DNA of 64,000 nt, taken from positions 2,215,828-2,279,827 of the forward strand of contig CM035350.1 in assembly GCA_020137815.1 (NCBI GenBank). The letters are read 5' to 3'. The position numbers and the translations under genes were made by a program. The first letter of the stretch is position 1. Every line of letters begins with the position of its first letter. The DNA is from Hormiphora californensis. Lineage: Eukaryota; Ctenophora; Tentaculata; Cydippida; Pleurobrachiidae. Below, one piece after another: positions 27,484-39,700 of this stretch. A model generated the notes under the pieces. That model was not told where the DNA came from. It was given only the letters and a program-made list of their open reading frames with translations, and did not search any database.

Positions 27484-29532
27484 TCATACTGCAGTGTGGT
27501 CGAAGGGTTGGCTCGATGCCATGGATGATTTTATGAAGGAGCAGAACACGTCCCACCGAGGGGCATAGTACCCACTTATCACATCTGACCACATTTTAAA
27601 GGCATAATCCCTCACTTTATTCACCTCCCCCGATCTATCCCAGAGAGTTATCTGGGTTAAAAAGTCCCTGTACAGTTGGTCGGGATGGAAGTGGACAGTC
27701 TTGGCAAAGACCTGCTATTCTCTGTTTGTAACAGGATATTGACCGAGAAGGCAGGAAAGCTAGCAAAGCTATCAAGTGTTGTCGTTATGTCTCTCATGCC
27801 GCGAGAGTGTAGGTCTACCTCTGTGTTATTTCCTGTTAGATAGCCGGATATTAATCCTTTATAACGCTCGTAAAATAGCTGCTCTAGAAGGTTTGAAGCG
27901 ACCGTTATAGCATCAATCAACATGGCTTTGTTGACATGGCGACCATCACCTAGCAACCGAGAAAACTCAGCTAAAATATTCCGGTTGTCACGGGTGTTAG
28001 AATTGTACACGAACTGCATCCCAAACCCAGGTCTCCTTGTACATGATGTAACTATTGTAATATCTCTCCTGGTGAAATGAATACAAGGCATGTGATATAT
28101 CACTGACAATCCTGCCATGGGTAATGTTATTTATACCTGTATACCCCTACTACTCCCCTCCACCACTCCAGATGAGAGGACAGGGATCACGTGATCTGAG
28201 AGGGTAGGTGAAACTGAGAACTGCATCCAGTAGAATGGTGTTCTCTCCAATCCCCTCTGGCATGAAACCAAACCCAATACAGTTTGGGTACTGAGCTAGA
28301 GCGGCACTGAAGTTACCAACTACAAATCCAATATGTCCGTTTATAACTGTATTCCCTCCAAAGTTATTGATCAGCGTCCAAAGGAAGGGCTTTCCAAACC
28401 ACCCTCCTGTTCGGGGGAAGTTAGGCTTGCTCTCTGCGAACATGTCTAGTACTAGAACATGTTCAGCTGGAACTGCCCCTAGATATGCCTCAACTCTAGG
28501 TGTAGTCCAGTATGGATCATACCCAAAGGTCCACCCCTGTACAACCCAGATGGCAGTGGGATCGTGACGTAGAATCAGGGACACTGTGGCGTTAGACACT
28601 GCTGTGAGGTAGCCGAGGGAAGCATTGAAAGGGGTATTCTCGTTGAATGTGTCTACTGAGTATTTGTTGCCCGTGTTAAGGGTATCGTGTAGCTCCCTCA
28701 TAAATAGGTCCCCGACTTCCTGGTAAAAAGGCGAGGCTGTGTCTATGTGTGTGAGACATGAAAAGCTGGTGTTAAAATCTAGCCAACAACTGGCATTAGC
28801 GAAACGTTCCTCAGGGAAAAGCAACTGGAGATACCTTGGAACAAAACCAGCAAAACCCGGGACCACAAAATCAACACCAAGGGAAGTGAGCCTGTTTGTT
28901 ATTCTATGTTGTAACTCGACTTGGTGCTTCAGAAACTCTAAGTTGAGTGGTCTAGGGTAGGAATGCATGTTCCCCATCCTATTCCACGCGAGAAAAGTTG
29001 GGCCATTAAAGAAGGATAGGACCTCGTGGGGTGGTACACCAAGTTTTGTGAACACCCTGTACAGAACCATCTCTATCCCAGTGGGGATGTAGACCAAGTT
29101 GAAACCAGAAAATGCCAACCAATCCAGATGTGGCTCCCATTCAGGCCAGTCCCACCACCAGTAGGAATATGAATATGCACAAATGTTACCATAGTATCTG
29201 GTGATTTCGCTTGATGGGAATATTACTGGTTCCGGCAAGGCAACAAGAGGATATTCCGCCCATGAGAGACCAAATTGTGTGTAGGACACTTTGGCGTTAT
29301 CTACAAGATACACCTTGTACCCTTCAATACAAGTTCTGGCATTGGAGCAGTAAATATAAACAGTTATTTGATTCTTAGAATGTTTTGTGTCCAGCTGAGT
29401 TAGATTTGATGACGAAAAGAGGATTTTGAAACTGTTGCAGTGCGCTGGGGACACTCTGCACACCAGATTTTGTACTTCAGAGAGACAGGTGATGGATAAT
29501 ATGATGCTTGGGAGTATTAGCAACACTTTCAT
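27484..29532 (-). CDS. NAGLU: Lysosomal alpha-N-acetylglucosaminidase (GH89)
   Basis: A first long exon (28150-29532) begins with a signal peptide (MKVLLILPSIILSITCLSE) and continues through the GH89 catalytic domain: YWWWDWPEWEPHLDWLAFSG, GFVPRYLQ, then the acid residues in DTFNEN and MPEGIGEN that correspond to the two catalytic glutamates. A second part (about 27711-28080) covers the helical C-terminal domain (RRPGFGMQFVYN, LLEQLFYERYK) and a third frame (27484-27715) gives ITLWDRSGEVNKVRDYAF and SGYYAPRWD. The enzyme trims terminal GlcNAc from heparan sulfate in lysosomes. Oddities: about 50-70 residues expected between the catalytic and C-terminal parts are not found near 28.12-28.18 kb, a one-base break lies near 27715, and the extreme C-terminus expected after APRWD is missing or spliced elsewhere. 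The minus-strand AATAAA near 27380 may end the transcript. Confidence 0.92.
27530..27543 (-). repeat. Exact motif copy TGCTCCTTCATAAA at the 3' end of NAGLU
   Basis: Sense-strand copy overlapping the apparent last codons of NAGLU (the CSFIK text). It is followed about 41 nt later by a plausible acceptor (cactgcag at 27489). Since the other gene-associated copies are intronic, this stretch may really be an intron, with the true last exon not recognised. Confidence 0.6.
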
Positions 29533-30039
29533 GGCTCTAAAAGAGAAGTTAAAACTTAAATGCTGATAAGTGACCGAGAAAATGCCGACACACGCCTTTT
29601 TTTAAATTTCAGAAAAATTTCGGGTCGTTTTCAGGTCTGACAAAAAAGTTTGTCGAAACAAAAACTCAATTTTGCGCCGCGTAAATATATTATTTATTGA
29701 TGTAGCACGCATAAAAATTTATATCTGCGCTGCATTTCGATCAGTTTTCAATTGCGCGGCGCGGCGTGAAAAAATTTAATAAAATCTTTCACCAAAAACG
29801 AACTCGCAAAAAATCTAAGATCCAAAATTTCAAGCGCTGACACCGTTCAACTGCTAAATTTCGCTCTCTCAAGCTGGTTTAGGGTTACTATGAAGCACCC
29901 AAATTTAATGCAACTTACACCCATTCGAATACCCATTTTTTCACGTCGTTTGTGGTGTTTAACCGGTCCAATTTCTTCCCAGGATGCCGCCATGAACTAA
30001 AGACGAAGCTGAATTTTACGATTGAGGAGTAAAGAGAAC
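29533..30039. promoter_or_regulatory. Shared divergent promoter region, NAGLU / GSK3
   Basis: About 500 bp separate the two start codons, which point away from each other. The stretch is AT-rich with GCGCCGCG islands (about 29677 and 29755) and no clear TATA box. A bidirectional promoter is inferred from geometry alone. Confidence 0.5.
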
Positions 30040-31248
30040 ATGAGTAATCCGAGACGAGGCTCGGGGAGCGAGGGCTCAAGGAGCGACAGCACAAGAGGTC
30101 CTTCAGGAGGCACCCGCTCCAGAGACTCCACCGGAGCCCGTGTTACAACTGTCATGGCAACGACAGGATCCCGACCCGACCGGGGTTGTGATGTCTCCTT
30201 CACAGACATGAAAATGATCGGATACGGTTCCTTTGGCTACGTTTACAGAGTCAAGTTACTGGAAACAAACGAAATGGTAGCGATCAAGAAAGTTTTACAG
30301 GACCGGCGGTTTAAGAACCGTGAACTCGAGGTGATGCGACGATTGGACCACTGCAATGTCATTCGGTTACGATACTTCTTTTACTCGAATGGTGAGAGAA
30401 GGGATGAGGTATACCTGAATCTCATATTGGACTACTTCCCCACCACTGTGTATCAGGTTGCCCGGCAGTACAGCAGAAATCGGCAAATGATCCCAATTTT
30501 GTATGTAAAACTGTACATGTATCAACTGATGCGGGCTCTAGCTTACATCCATTCCTTTGGTATTTGCCACAGGGATATTAAACCTCAAAACCTTCTCCTC
30601 CACCCCGATACCCTAGTACTCAAGCTCATAGACTTTGGTAGTGCTAAAATTCTAGTAGAGGGAGAGGTTAATGTTTCATATATCTGCTCCCGGTATTACC
30701 GGGCACCTGAGCTCATATTCGGGGCCACTAACTACACATGTGCCATTGATATTTGGTCGGCAGGGTGTGTATTGGCCGAGTTGCTCCTCGGTTCGCCCAT
30801 CTTCCCAGGGGACAGCGGTGTGGATCAGCTGGTAGAAATCATCAAGGTCCTCGGATCTCCCACCCGGGAACAAATCGCAGAGATGAACCCCAACTATACC
30901 GAGTTCAGATTCCCCCACATTCGACCGCACCCGTGGCGTCGTGTGTTCAGGGCCCACACACCTGACGATGCCATCGACCTCACGTGTAAACTGCTGGAAT
31001 ACACGCCCCGAACCCGCCTTCACCCCCTCGACGCCATCGCACACGAGTTCTTCAATGAGCTCCGGGTGGAGGGCACGATACTCCCACCGCCCCTTGAGAA
31101 AGATTTACCCCCTCTGTTTAACTTCACCGAACAGGAGCTGAGAGAGAAACCTGCCCTTCGGTCTGTCCTCATTCCCAGTCATGTTGTGCAGCCACCCCCC
31201 TCCTCAACGGATCCACCTGTGGCTAATGGTGCCGCTGCCCCATCCTAA
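30040..31248 (+). CDS. GSK3: Glycogen synthase kinase 3, 402 aa, intronless
   Basis: The start is the ATG at 30040 ([12 protein letters not shown]), which aligns with the N-terminus of animal GSK3. An 18-base upstream extension would need a TTG start. Kinase landmarks: glycine loop [24 protein letters not shown], catalytic [14 protein letters not shown] and the tyrosine-activated segment [17 protein letters not shown]. The residues that bind the primed phosphate (the Arg of RRFKNRE, the Arg of HRD, the Lys of SAK) are kept. The N-terminal RRGS may stand for the inhibitory Ser9 site. The 3' part carries the axin/FRAT-binding features ([16 protein letters not shown]). GSK3 acts in Wnt and insulin signalling. 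The frame has no introns, unlike most animal GSK3 genes and unlike most neighbours, so an ancient retrocopy is possible, but it is fully intact. Confidence 0.97.
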   Translation: MSNPRRGSGSEGSRSDSTRGPSGGTRSRDSTGARVTTVMATTGSRPDRGCDVSFTDMKMIGYGSFGYVYRVKLLETNEMVAIKKVLQDRRFKNRELEVMRRLDHCNVIRLRYFFYSNGERRDEVYLNLILDYFPTTVYQVARQYSRNRQMIPILYVKLYMYQLMRALAYIHSFGICHRDIKPQNLLLHPDTLVLKLIDFGSAKILVEGEVNVSYICSRYYRAPELIFGATNYTCAIDIWSAGCVLAELLLGSPIFPGDSGVDQLVEIIKVLGSPTREQIAEMNPNYTEFRFPHIRPHPWRRVFRAHTPDDAIDLTCKLLEYTPRTRLHPLDAIAHEFFNELRVEGTILPPPLEKDLPPLFNFTEQELREKPALRSVLIPSHVVQPPPSSTDPPVANGAAAPS

Positions 31249-31288
31249 TCAGAACTGTGTGTGTGTGTGCGAACAAACTACTGTGCGT

Positions 31289-31327
<39 letters not shown>

Positions 31328-33103
31328 ATTGACAGTTTTAAGTTGTGAATTATTGTAGTTATGAAGGACACACATATGTTTGTACAATGTAAACACACGG
31401 ACAATATACCAATCTCTCTCTCTTTGAAGAAGGGAAGATCCACACCCCTTTCTCTCTCCTGATCTCCCTATACTGTGATCTGAGTAAAAAAGTAAAATCG
31501 GGCTTGTGTGATGGGGCTTGTTGTTAGAGAATTACAGTGACATTTAAAGAAGGAGTGTGTGAGTGTGTGATAAAGATTGTTGTAATGTTGATGCTAAGAT
31601 TCTCTGTCAAGAAGTATCTCCTTTTCTGTTGTATACATACTGTTTAACATTCAACTGAAATCAAGAGTTCTAGTCACTTTATACATTGGACCCCAAACAC
31701 CCACACCCCCCCCCCCCCCGGCCAAGATATGTTTCAATCCTCTCTAATTCGAAGCTGCTCCTTCATGAAACACATCATTGAAGCTGAATGCTGCAGCTTT
31801 TTGTATCTGTAAGTTTATAGTTTTTGTGCGTCTGTGTGCAGAATAATAACTGAAGTATAATTGTGATCCAAAATATGATGCGTTTTATTCTGACTTCTTG
31901 GACTTAGTGCACCCCTCAACTTATCTTCTAGAGTTTTCTACGGAGCTATGTTTCTCTCTATCTCTGTACCTCTCTTTCTCCCTCCCTCCCTCTCTCTCTC
32001 TCTCTATCTTTCCTCCTCTCTCTTCCCCTCTCTATCTCTCTTTCCTTCCGACTCTCTTTATATATCTTTTCCGTTTTCTGCCTTCCCACCGACACAGTAC
32101 TGTCACTGTGCGTTACACATACATCGGAAATAGAACTTTCGCTGAAATACACACACATGACAGAGAGCGTGTGTGTTCATACATGTGTGCAAAGTTGCGT
32201 GTCTGTGTCGCAAATCTTTCGCTCTATCCCTGGGCAGTAGAAGAGAGAGAAAGAGGAAGAAAGAGAGAGCTTTGCCGCAAAATGCAGAGATATAGAGAGA
32301 TAGAGCACGATGAGGACATCGGAAAGGGAGAGTCATCGAGATAAATGTAGAGATAGATAGATAGATAGATAGAGATAGAGAGCGAAAGGTGAGATAGAGT
32401 GGAGGATATAGTCTCTGAACCAGGAAAGTAATTGGACCTCTCTCGAGCTTGTGCTATACATTATAATGGACCGATCGAGCTCTTCTTGCCCTCACCACAC
32501 AAACATTAGCTACACCGCACATCTCTTTTTCATCTTTCTTCATCTCTTCATCTAATTCCACAATTAGATTTGTCTGTAGTCTCTAATGATACTCAAAAAG
32601 AAAGCCTCAAAATACTGGAGTGAATGTCATTGTTACTGGCCATCCCTCACTTAGCACTCAATTCAGCATACTGCTGCTCTGTGCTCACTTCACAAGGCAA
32701 AAGGAAGGACAAAACGACGCGAGCCGAGGAGAGAGCAGGAGAGAGCGAGAGAGAGCGAGAAGAGAGAGAGGAGAGAGAGAGAGAGAGAGAGAGGCGCGAG
32801 AGAGAGCGAGAGCGGGAGCGGGGAGAGAGAGGGCGAGCGAGAGAGAGAGAGAGACGAGAAGAGATCGAGAGAGAGAGAGAGAGAGAGGCGAGGGGTAGAG
32901 AGATTGAGAGGAGCGGAGAGCGAGATCGAGAGAGAGCGGAGCGAGCTATAGCGATAGCGCGCGGCAGCAGCTATCTCTCTCATCTCTCCAATCTCTCTCT
33001 TCTCTCATCTCCTCTCTCTCTCTCTCTCTACTCCTGTGTAACCCCAATATGTGTTTATGTTTAGTACTCAATGAAGCACGACCAACTGTAAAGCACTTGC
33101 ACC
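31249..33103. other. GSK3 3' region and microsatellites
   Basis: Contains a (GT)n tract (about 31296-31324), a variant TGCTCCTTCATGAAA motif (31756-31770), CT-rich runs (31.95-32.05 kb), a short GATA tract (32350-32372) and a long degenerate GA/GC-interrupted tract (32.71-32.95 kb). No supported exon was seen. Confidence 0.7.
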
Positions 33104-34465
33104 ATGGATACAACAAACAACAGAAAACACCCCACCTACAGCTGGAGGACCACTTTCAGACATCCTCGGTTTAGAATCAGACAAGAAACGAAAACTGGAG
33201 GGCAGTTTCAAGATCCCCAAGAAGAAGAGAGTTGATGAACCCAAACCCCCTCCTACAGTAGTTGTAGAACCATTAGTACCTGCGGAGGTGCTGCCTACCT
33301 CACCAGCTGCTGTACCCCCTCCCAAACCTCACCCTCCCAGCCCCATTATGTCTCCCATTAAAACTGATGCTCCAAAGTTCCCTAAATCAAAGAAGAAGAG
33401 AATAGAAGAAGTCCCAATTGCTCCACCCAAGATGGCCCTACTTGAAACCCCTAAAACTGGACCCCTACTCAGCACCCCAACCCCCTGTTGACATGAGTCC
33501 TGCACGTGTAGAGGAAGAGGATCTTGATATGGAGGATGAGGAAGATGTGGGACCCTGGCACACCTCCAAACACAGAGGAGGCAGACCTCCTGTCTTCCAT
33601 TCCTAAATCAGAGATAGTCCAGGAGTATGTGACGCTCAATGACGGAACGAAACACCCCCTTCCCCGGGACGTGTGGAGACGAATATTTGGGTCCTTGAAA
33701 CCTGGTAACCTGGCTCAGTGTATGAAGGTATGCCGGGTATGGAGGGAGTGGTTATCTGATCCTGTATTCTGGCCAGTTATAAACCTCTCCCGTTACAGTC
33801 CCCTGTTTCCTGACCTCCTCAGATCAGTGGTCCTCAGACAGCCCAGCGAACTGGATCTCTCCTACTCGACCATATCCAGGCGGCAGTGTGACTGGCTCCT
33901 CCCCAAACTACCAACACTGAAAACTATCCGCATGTCAGGTCTCAGTATGAGTATAATTGGGGCCCTTAATGGTCCTCACGTTTCCAATCTGTATCACATT
34001 GATCTACGGTGGGTGGATGAGCTCAATGATTGGGGGCTCAGAGACCTGCTATCAGTCACATCTGGTAGGGAGCAGCGGCCCCGATTTAGGGACCTAAAAG
34101 GGTTGAGGCTAGCTGGGTGCCCCCTTACTGACGAGGCTATAAACTATGTGATAAAGTTCTGTCCGAGTCTGGAACATCTTGACTTCAGTTACAACCCCAA
34201 CATGAACGATCGAGTGGTGGATTTGCTAACCCAGTCTGCCCTCATATACTCTCTTACTAAGGTTGATTTCAGTGGATGTAGTCATCTAACTGACAAGTCC
34301 CTGGTGATGTTAAAGAAGTGTTATGATGTTAATTGGGTGGATCTGAGGTCCTGCAAAGAGATAACCCGAGGAGCTTGTGTTCGGTTTGCACATAGTTTCA
34401 AGAAAGAGCTCAATATCACAGAGGACAAGCTAATTCACCCTCCTACTGTCGAAGTGTATAGTTGA
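33104..34465 (+). CDS. KDM2-like (C-terminal part): KDM2-type F-box / leucine-rich-repeat protein, three frame breaks
   Basis: The last 270 residues match the C-terminus of KDM2A/KDM2B: F-box LPRDVWRRIFGSLKPGN, CMKVCRVWREWLSDPVFW, SELDLSYSTISRRQCDWLL, then LRRs (LKGLRLAGCPLTDEAIN, LEHLDFSYNPNMNDR, VDFSGCSHLTDKSL, WVDLRSCKEITRGAC). The F-box would recruit SKP1-CUL1; LRRs would hold a partner. Upstream is a disordered segment with three basic clusters (KKRK, KKKR, KKKR) and an acidic patch (EEEDLDMEDEED). The JmjC, CXXC and PHD domains of KDM2 are absent, and the 1.8 kb upstream is microsatellite DNA, so this is either a short paralogue or a gene whose front lies elsewhere. Reading needs three +1 shifts, each removable as one extra base in AAAA (33124), CCCCC (about 33481) and GGG (about 33548). 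The first could instead be an acceptor (cctacag near 33140). Confidence 0.82.
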
Positions 34466-35798
34466 GGGATTGTATTGCTCGACCCTCTCTTTATATAAAG
34501 GAGGGTTGTTGTTTGTCAATCAATGAGTGACACTTCTTCTCGTCACTTCTGTCTTGTTAACAGTGTGCTTGAAAACTTAATAACACACACCGAGAGAATG
34601 CGTGTTTTTTATATTTATGTGTGTGCCCTCTTTCTCTCTTCCTCTCAAACACAGATAAAAATAAAATACATTTCTCTCTTTCTCCCTCTCTATCTCTCTC
34701 TTTCTCTATCATGTCTCCGAAGCAGCGGTGGCATCAGCATTCCTCTAAATTCTCCCCTCACGTGAGTGTCGTGTGAGCACTATACTGATAACAGTCTACT
34801 GATGCACTATATAATATCGTTTCTAAGGAGACTTACAAAACACAGACAATGTCTCCTAGACAGAATAGAGACAGACAGACATTATAGAGAGGGGGATGAT
34901 GAGCATTGAGAGCTATAAGAGTTTTATTGCCTGTGTTATTACAATTACTGCTGATTTAACTGTTCATATCGCATGTTCTCTCTCCCTTCCTTTGGCTATC
35001 TTCCTCTCCCTCCCCAATCTCCGACTCTCAGCCGCTGGACTTGTAACGCATTTGCAGCTCCCAGCCGGGACACATTTGCAATGTGCGCACAACGACTAGC
35101 AGAAGAGATGCGCGCAAACACTACAAAGTGTAGAGTGTTTTGCAGTCTGTGATTTTGCCGCGCGAGCCAGGGTAACCCCGCTCCCCCTTGGTAATGAAAT
35201 TCCCCCTCTGCGCTAGCTCACGGAGGGGTAATAATATCGCTTGTACGGCGGGAAAAAAATTCCTGTGTCCAAACTACAAAACAGAAAGTTCTAATTTTTT
35301 GAACATACCGAGGAAATTGTCTGAGCTACCATTACATACCGGAATTTTTCGATATTTTGGCCATTAACACTGTTTTTGTTTTTGGAAAACTATGAAGATG
35401 CTGGAATTTGGCTACAAAAACCTTCAGAAATGTGCAAAATGCCATTCTAAAGGTATTAGAGGTGGATTAATTGATAACTAAGCTATAGTCGAGTCAGAAA
35501 AAATTCCACAAGATTGGAATTTTATGCCCATATAAGGAGTTATGCGACACACCTCTGTTGTTAAACATGCGGTGTAATCGCTACCGGTCGTTACTTTCTG
35601 TAGAATTCAGGTCCTGGTTACTATACAAACTAGTACCATACGTTTTAGATAGGTTTTAGACAAGTTTTCGATAACTTTTTATGAGAAGGTCCCGTAAATT
35701 TTCATTTTTAGGTAGGCGGTATTGTCACCCCTATATGCAATAATAGGGGTGACTTCGTAACCAACGCTCCCCCGGTGTTGCCGCCGCCGTCCCCTCAC
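34466..35798. other. Intergenic, no supported feature
   Basis: CT-rich runs near 34.67-34.71 kb and a GC-rich stretch with GCGCGAGCC near 35.16 kb, a plausible promoter area for the gene at 35.8 kb. No exon, repeat array or hairpin of note was seen. Confidence 0.5.
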
Positions 35799-36399
35799 AT
35801 GATCTCCCTCCCCCACAAGGTGATGGCTGTCTGTGTGCGGACTTTGTGTTTTATCCCTGCATGCGGTGTCAGGGCGTTACATACCACTGATAGTGTGCAC
35901 GCTAAATGGAGGTACAAAATGATGGATGGGGTTCCAATACTTGCTAAACGGAAGCGGGCCGAGATCGAGCTGATGAGGCCTAACGAGGAGGCTTGCAAGA
36001 GGTTCTGGTGGAAGGAGGATGGTACAATATGGCACTGGCCGAGGGATGATCATGGCTACTTTAGATATGGAAGGTAAATGCATATATTCAATAGATGTCC
36101 ATTAAATATGTGTGTTATATCCTCCCTCTACTGTTATACATTTCACAACCCACCACACCCAAATACCCATCATAACTTAACTCACCTCTTTCGTCTCCCC
36201 TAGGTACCAGAACTTACGAGGGAAGCCCGTACAAGTCACCGACCCGGACAGGATAGAGACGGTAAAGAAACTAATGGGACCTTACCACCTGTACCGGCAA
36301 TCACCGTACTTCCGTCATGACCACGATTATGAGGCAGATCCGTACAAACTGCTGAGCAGGGACTTTCTGGGACTTCCATCACGAGATACCCACTCGTGA
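35799..36399 (+). CDS. Probable mitochondrial protein, 156 aa, two exons
   Basis: Exons 35799-36073 and 36204-36399 join in phase (AG|G). The N-terminus has a presequence-like stretch (MAVCVRTLCFIPACGVRALHTT; the run from the second Met would also serve), with RALHTT looking like a mitochondrial processing site. The mature part is highly basic and aromatic: WRYKMMDGVPILAKRKR, RFWWKEDGTIWHWPRDD, FRYGRYQNLRGKP and YHLYRQSPYFRHDHDYE. Small size, basicity and presequence suggest a mitochondrial ribosomal or respiratory-chain accessory protein, but the family was not recognised. It lies 327 bp upstream of UBLCP1 on the same strand. Confidence 0.7.
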
Positions 36400-36726
36400 T
36401 GTAATGTGTGTGTAATTGTGGACAGTTAGTTTTAGAGTTGTGTGTGAGTGCCGTTTTGTTACGCCGATTTATTGTGTAAGTCTAGCAAGTGTATATGAGG
36501 TAGTTGATGGTGAAGAGTGATTGGTGAAATGGGATATAAAGTGGTAGTTGTCGGTTAAGAAAAGAGAACGAGGCAGTGCCGTGACCATCGGTTAAATTAT
36601 TGTGTTTTGTAAGATTATATTTAACTTATTCGACCTTTTTTTAACCCCTGGTAAAATCGCTGTTTAAATCTGCTGTGATTCAATACCCATATATCCTCAC
36701 CCTCATTCTACGTCAAGGTACCTGCC

Positions 36727-39700
36727 ATGTCTGAGATATCGATGAAAATTAAATGGAGTGGTTCTGAATATCCCCTGGAGGCGATCCCCCTATCTTCAAC
36801 CGTCCTTGAGTTGAAGAATTTGATAAAGGAGCAGACAGGGGTGTTGCCGGGGCGACAAAAACTCTGTGGCATCTCTCTGAAGGGTACGATGCGGTCACAA
36901 ATCATTTACCCTCATGTTATACTCAAACATAGTGTTAAAAGTCACGTGGCCTGGTCAGTGTCACAAGTCTCGTGCTCAGTGTAACAAGTCACGTGCTCAG
37001 TGTGTCACAAGTCACTTGCAGTTGCTCAGTGTGTCACAAGTCACGTGCTCAGTGTCACAAATCACGTGCTCAGTGTGTCACGTGCTCAGTGTGTCACAAA
37101 TCACGTGCTCAGTGTGTCACAAGTCACGTGTTCAGTGTGTCACAAGTCACGTGCTCAGTGTGTCACAAGTCACGTGTTCAGTGTGTCACAAGTCACGTGC
37201 TCAGTGTGTCACAAGTCACGTGTTCAGTGTGTCACAAGTCTCGTGCTCAGTGTAACAAGTCACGTACTCAGTGTGTCACAAGTCACGTGCTCAGTGTGTC
37301 ACAAGTCACGTGCTCAGTGTGTCACAAGTCACGTGTTCAGTGTGTCACGTGCTCAGTGTGTCACAAATCACGTGCTCAGTGTGTCACAAGTCACGTGTTC
37401 AGTGTGTCACAAGTCACGTGCTCAGTGTGTCACAAGTCACGTGCTCAGTGTCACAAGTCACGTGCTCAGTGTGTCACAACTACAAGTTAGTAAAACGATT
37501 GGTGTATTTCAGGCAAGCCACCCCCGGATGAATGTCTGCTGTCTGATTTGCGGCTGAAAAACAACCAGAAAATCATGATGATGGGGACAAGGGAGGAGGT
37601 GATCACAGAGGCAACTACCGCTCCTGAGAACATGCCCCAGGTGGTGGACGACTTTGAGATGGACGAGGAAGTGATGCTGAAGATCGCAGAGAGACCAGAG
37701 AACCTCGCTAAAGTGGCCAATAGGGTCGCTAAATACGAGTTTAAGAAGAAGTTTCATGATTTCCGGGAGGGAAAGAAACTCCTTGTACTGGATATTGATT
37801 ACACTCTCTTTGGTAATTACATCAATCAGTACCATTTATCTTGAATAACACAACAATAGAAAACAAGTTCAAATTCTATCTCCAATTAGTGTCCCCACCC
37901 CCAAAGTGTTTCCTCTAAACTAGAATGTGACTTCCAATCATCATATCCCCCGCCGCCAGACAGCTATAATAGATTGTAACATACATTTCTCCCGCTGCAG
38001 ATCACAAGTCATGTGCAGAGAGGGGTGAGGAACTGATGAGACCAGGCCTCCACGAGTTCCTTGCCATCGCCTACGCAGAGTACGACATTGTAATTTGGTG
38101 TAAGTTGTGTTCCCCCTTTTTCTGTTTCGCGCCGCGGACCCCATCTGAGCGCACTGAGAATCAAATCGGGGTCTGGCGCCGCCAGAGAAACCTTTTTTAA
38201 CATATCACATACAATTAGGCCCTTCCCTACTCTTCCCTAGATCCTATAACCTTCTTTATTCTGCGGATCTATAAATGAAAAAGTTCCAATACCATTCAAC
38301 CGTCCACAGCCGCAACAAGTATGAAGTGGATTGAGGCGAAGATGCAGGAGTTAGGAACCCTCAGAAACCCCAATTATAAGATAGCCATGCTGGTGGACGA
38401 TGGTGCTATGATAACAGTTCAAGATGCAGAGGGCCATGTTGTCAGGTGAGGAAACTGTGCTTGAATATGGAAATGAATGATGGTATAACTATACTACTCA
38501 ATGGTTCACTGTCAGGACATAGCTCGAATCTGACAGATGGTTCACTGACAGATCCCGGTGAGGGTCCTACATATATTTGATAGGGTAGACCGGGGTAATT
38601 TGGACGGTGGGGCAATGTGGTCACAGGACGGGGCAATGTGGACTAGTGATTTATATGGGACTTTTAAATTGTGGTGTTTAGTGTGAAATAACGAAAAATG
38701 ACGACTTTAAAGTTAAACTTTATTTCGGTAAACTTAATTATGATAATTAGTTAAATTAAGGGTCAGAATTTCACAATATGATAATTTTCTATTCAGTTTC
38801 ATCATCAAAATGACATTAGCTTTCGATTTAATTAGCTAATTGGCATTTTAATGAAGCGGGGCAATTCGGACAATTTGGGGCAATTCGGACGAAAAAATCG
38901 GGGGCAATTCGGTCATAATCCAGATTGCCCCGTGGGGCAATTTGGACTAGACCAAATTGCCCCATGGGGCAAATTGGTTAAAAAAATTGGCCTCATGGCG
39001 CCATTATACTCGTTTCTATGGTAACCATAGACAACCTGCTTTCATAATTATCCTATTCAATCAATATAGATGGCTAAAACTGAGTAAATAGACCAAAAAA
39101 AATAGAAAAAAGGCGCATTTTACAACCAATTCTCTGGATGCCAAGGTAACAAGTCAATCCATGGTGTGGCATTCGACAAACCAACTTCATAGGGTGCTCC
39201 AGAATATCTAGGACTGGTGCTTTGATGACCAAAAGTAGTGTATTATCATGATAATCATCCATATGCAGCTGATATAACTGAATAAAGGGATAAATTACAG
39301 GCTAACTTAGAGCAATAGGCATAATTTTGATAACCAAAGCCCCTGACTGGCTGGTAACTGAAGGTAGTCTGATGTCTCATTGTGACTCACAATCATGTTT
39401 AAATAATCGATAGTCTAATAATACGGATGTAATGGGTGAATTTGGAGCAAGAAAATAGTACATTAATGCAAATTCGCTGGTTACTATGGTAACAAACTCC
39501 GTTGCTATAGTAACCCCAGGGAATTGCATTGAGTGGGAATCGGCCACTAACATGATTAATTAGACTGGATCCCCATAATAGTAATTGCTGGCCTTGTAAG
39601 CACCTGAAAACACAAACAGCATTCCTTTGAAAACCGTAGCTTTATTTGTGGTTTTTTGATCTTTGATGTCGATTTTCTCAAAAACCCTATTTGGGATTAG

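Noticed and set aside
30022-30039. GSK3 start six codons upstream
   Set aside because: The codon there is TTG. The ATG at 30040 aligns with the conserved N-terminus.
36914-37557. Cys/His-rich repeat protein ([10 protein letters not shown] units)
   Set aside because: Translation of the 23-bp intronic minisatellite; it is open in several frames and sits inside a UBLCP1 intron with clean flanking exons.
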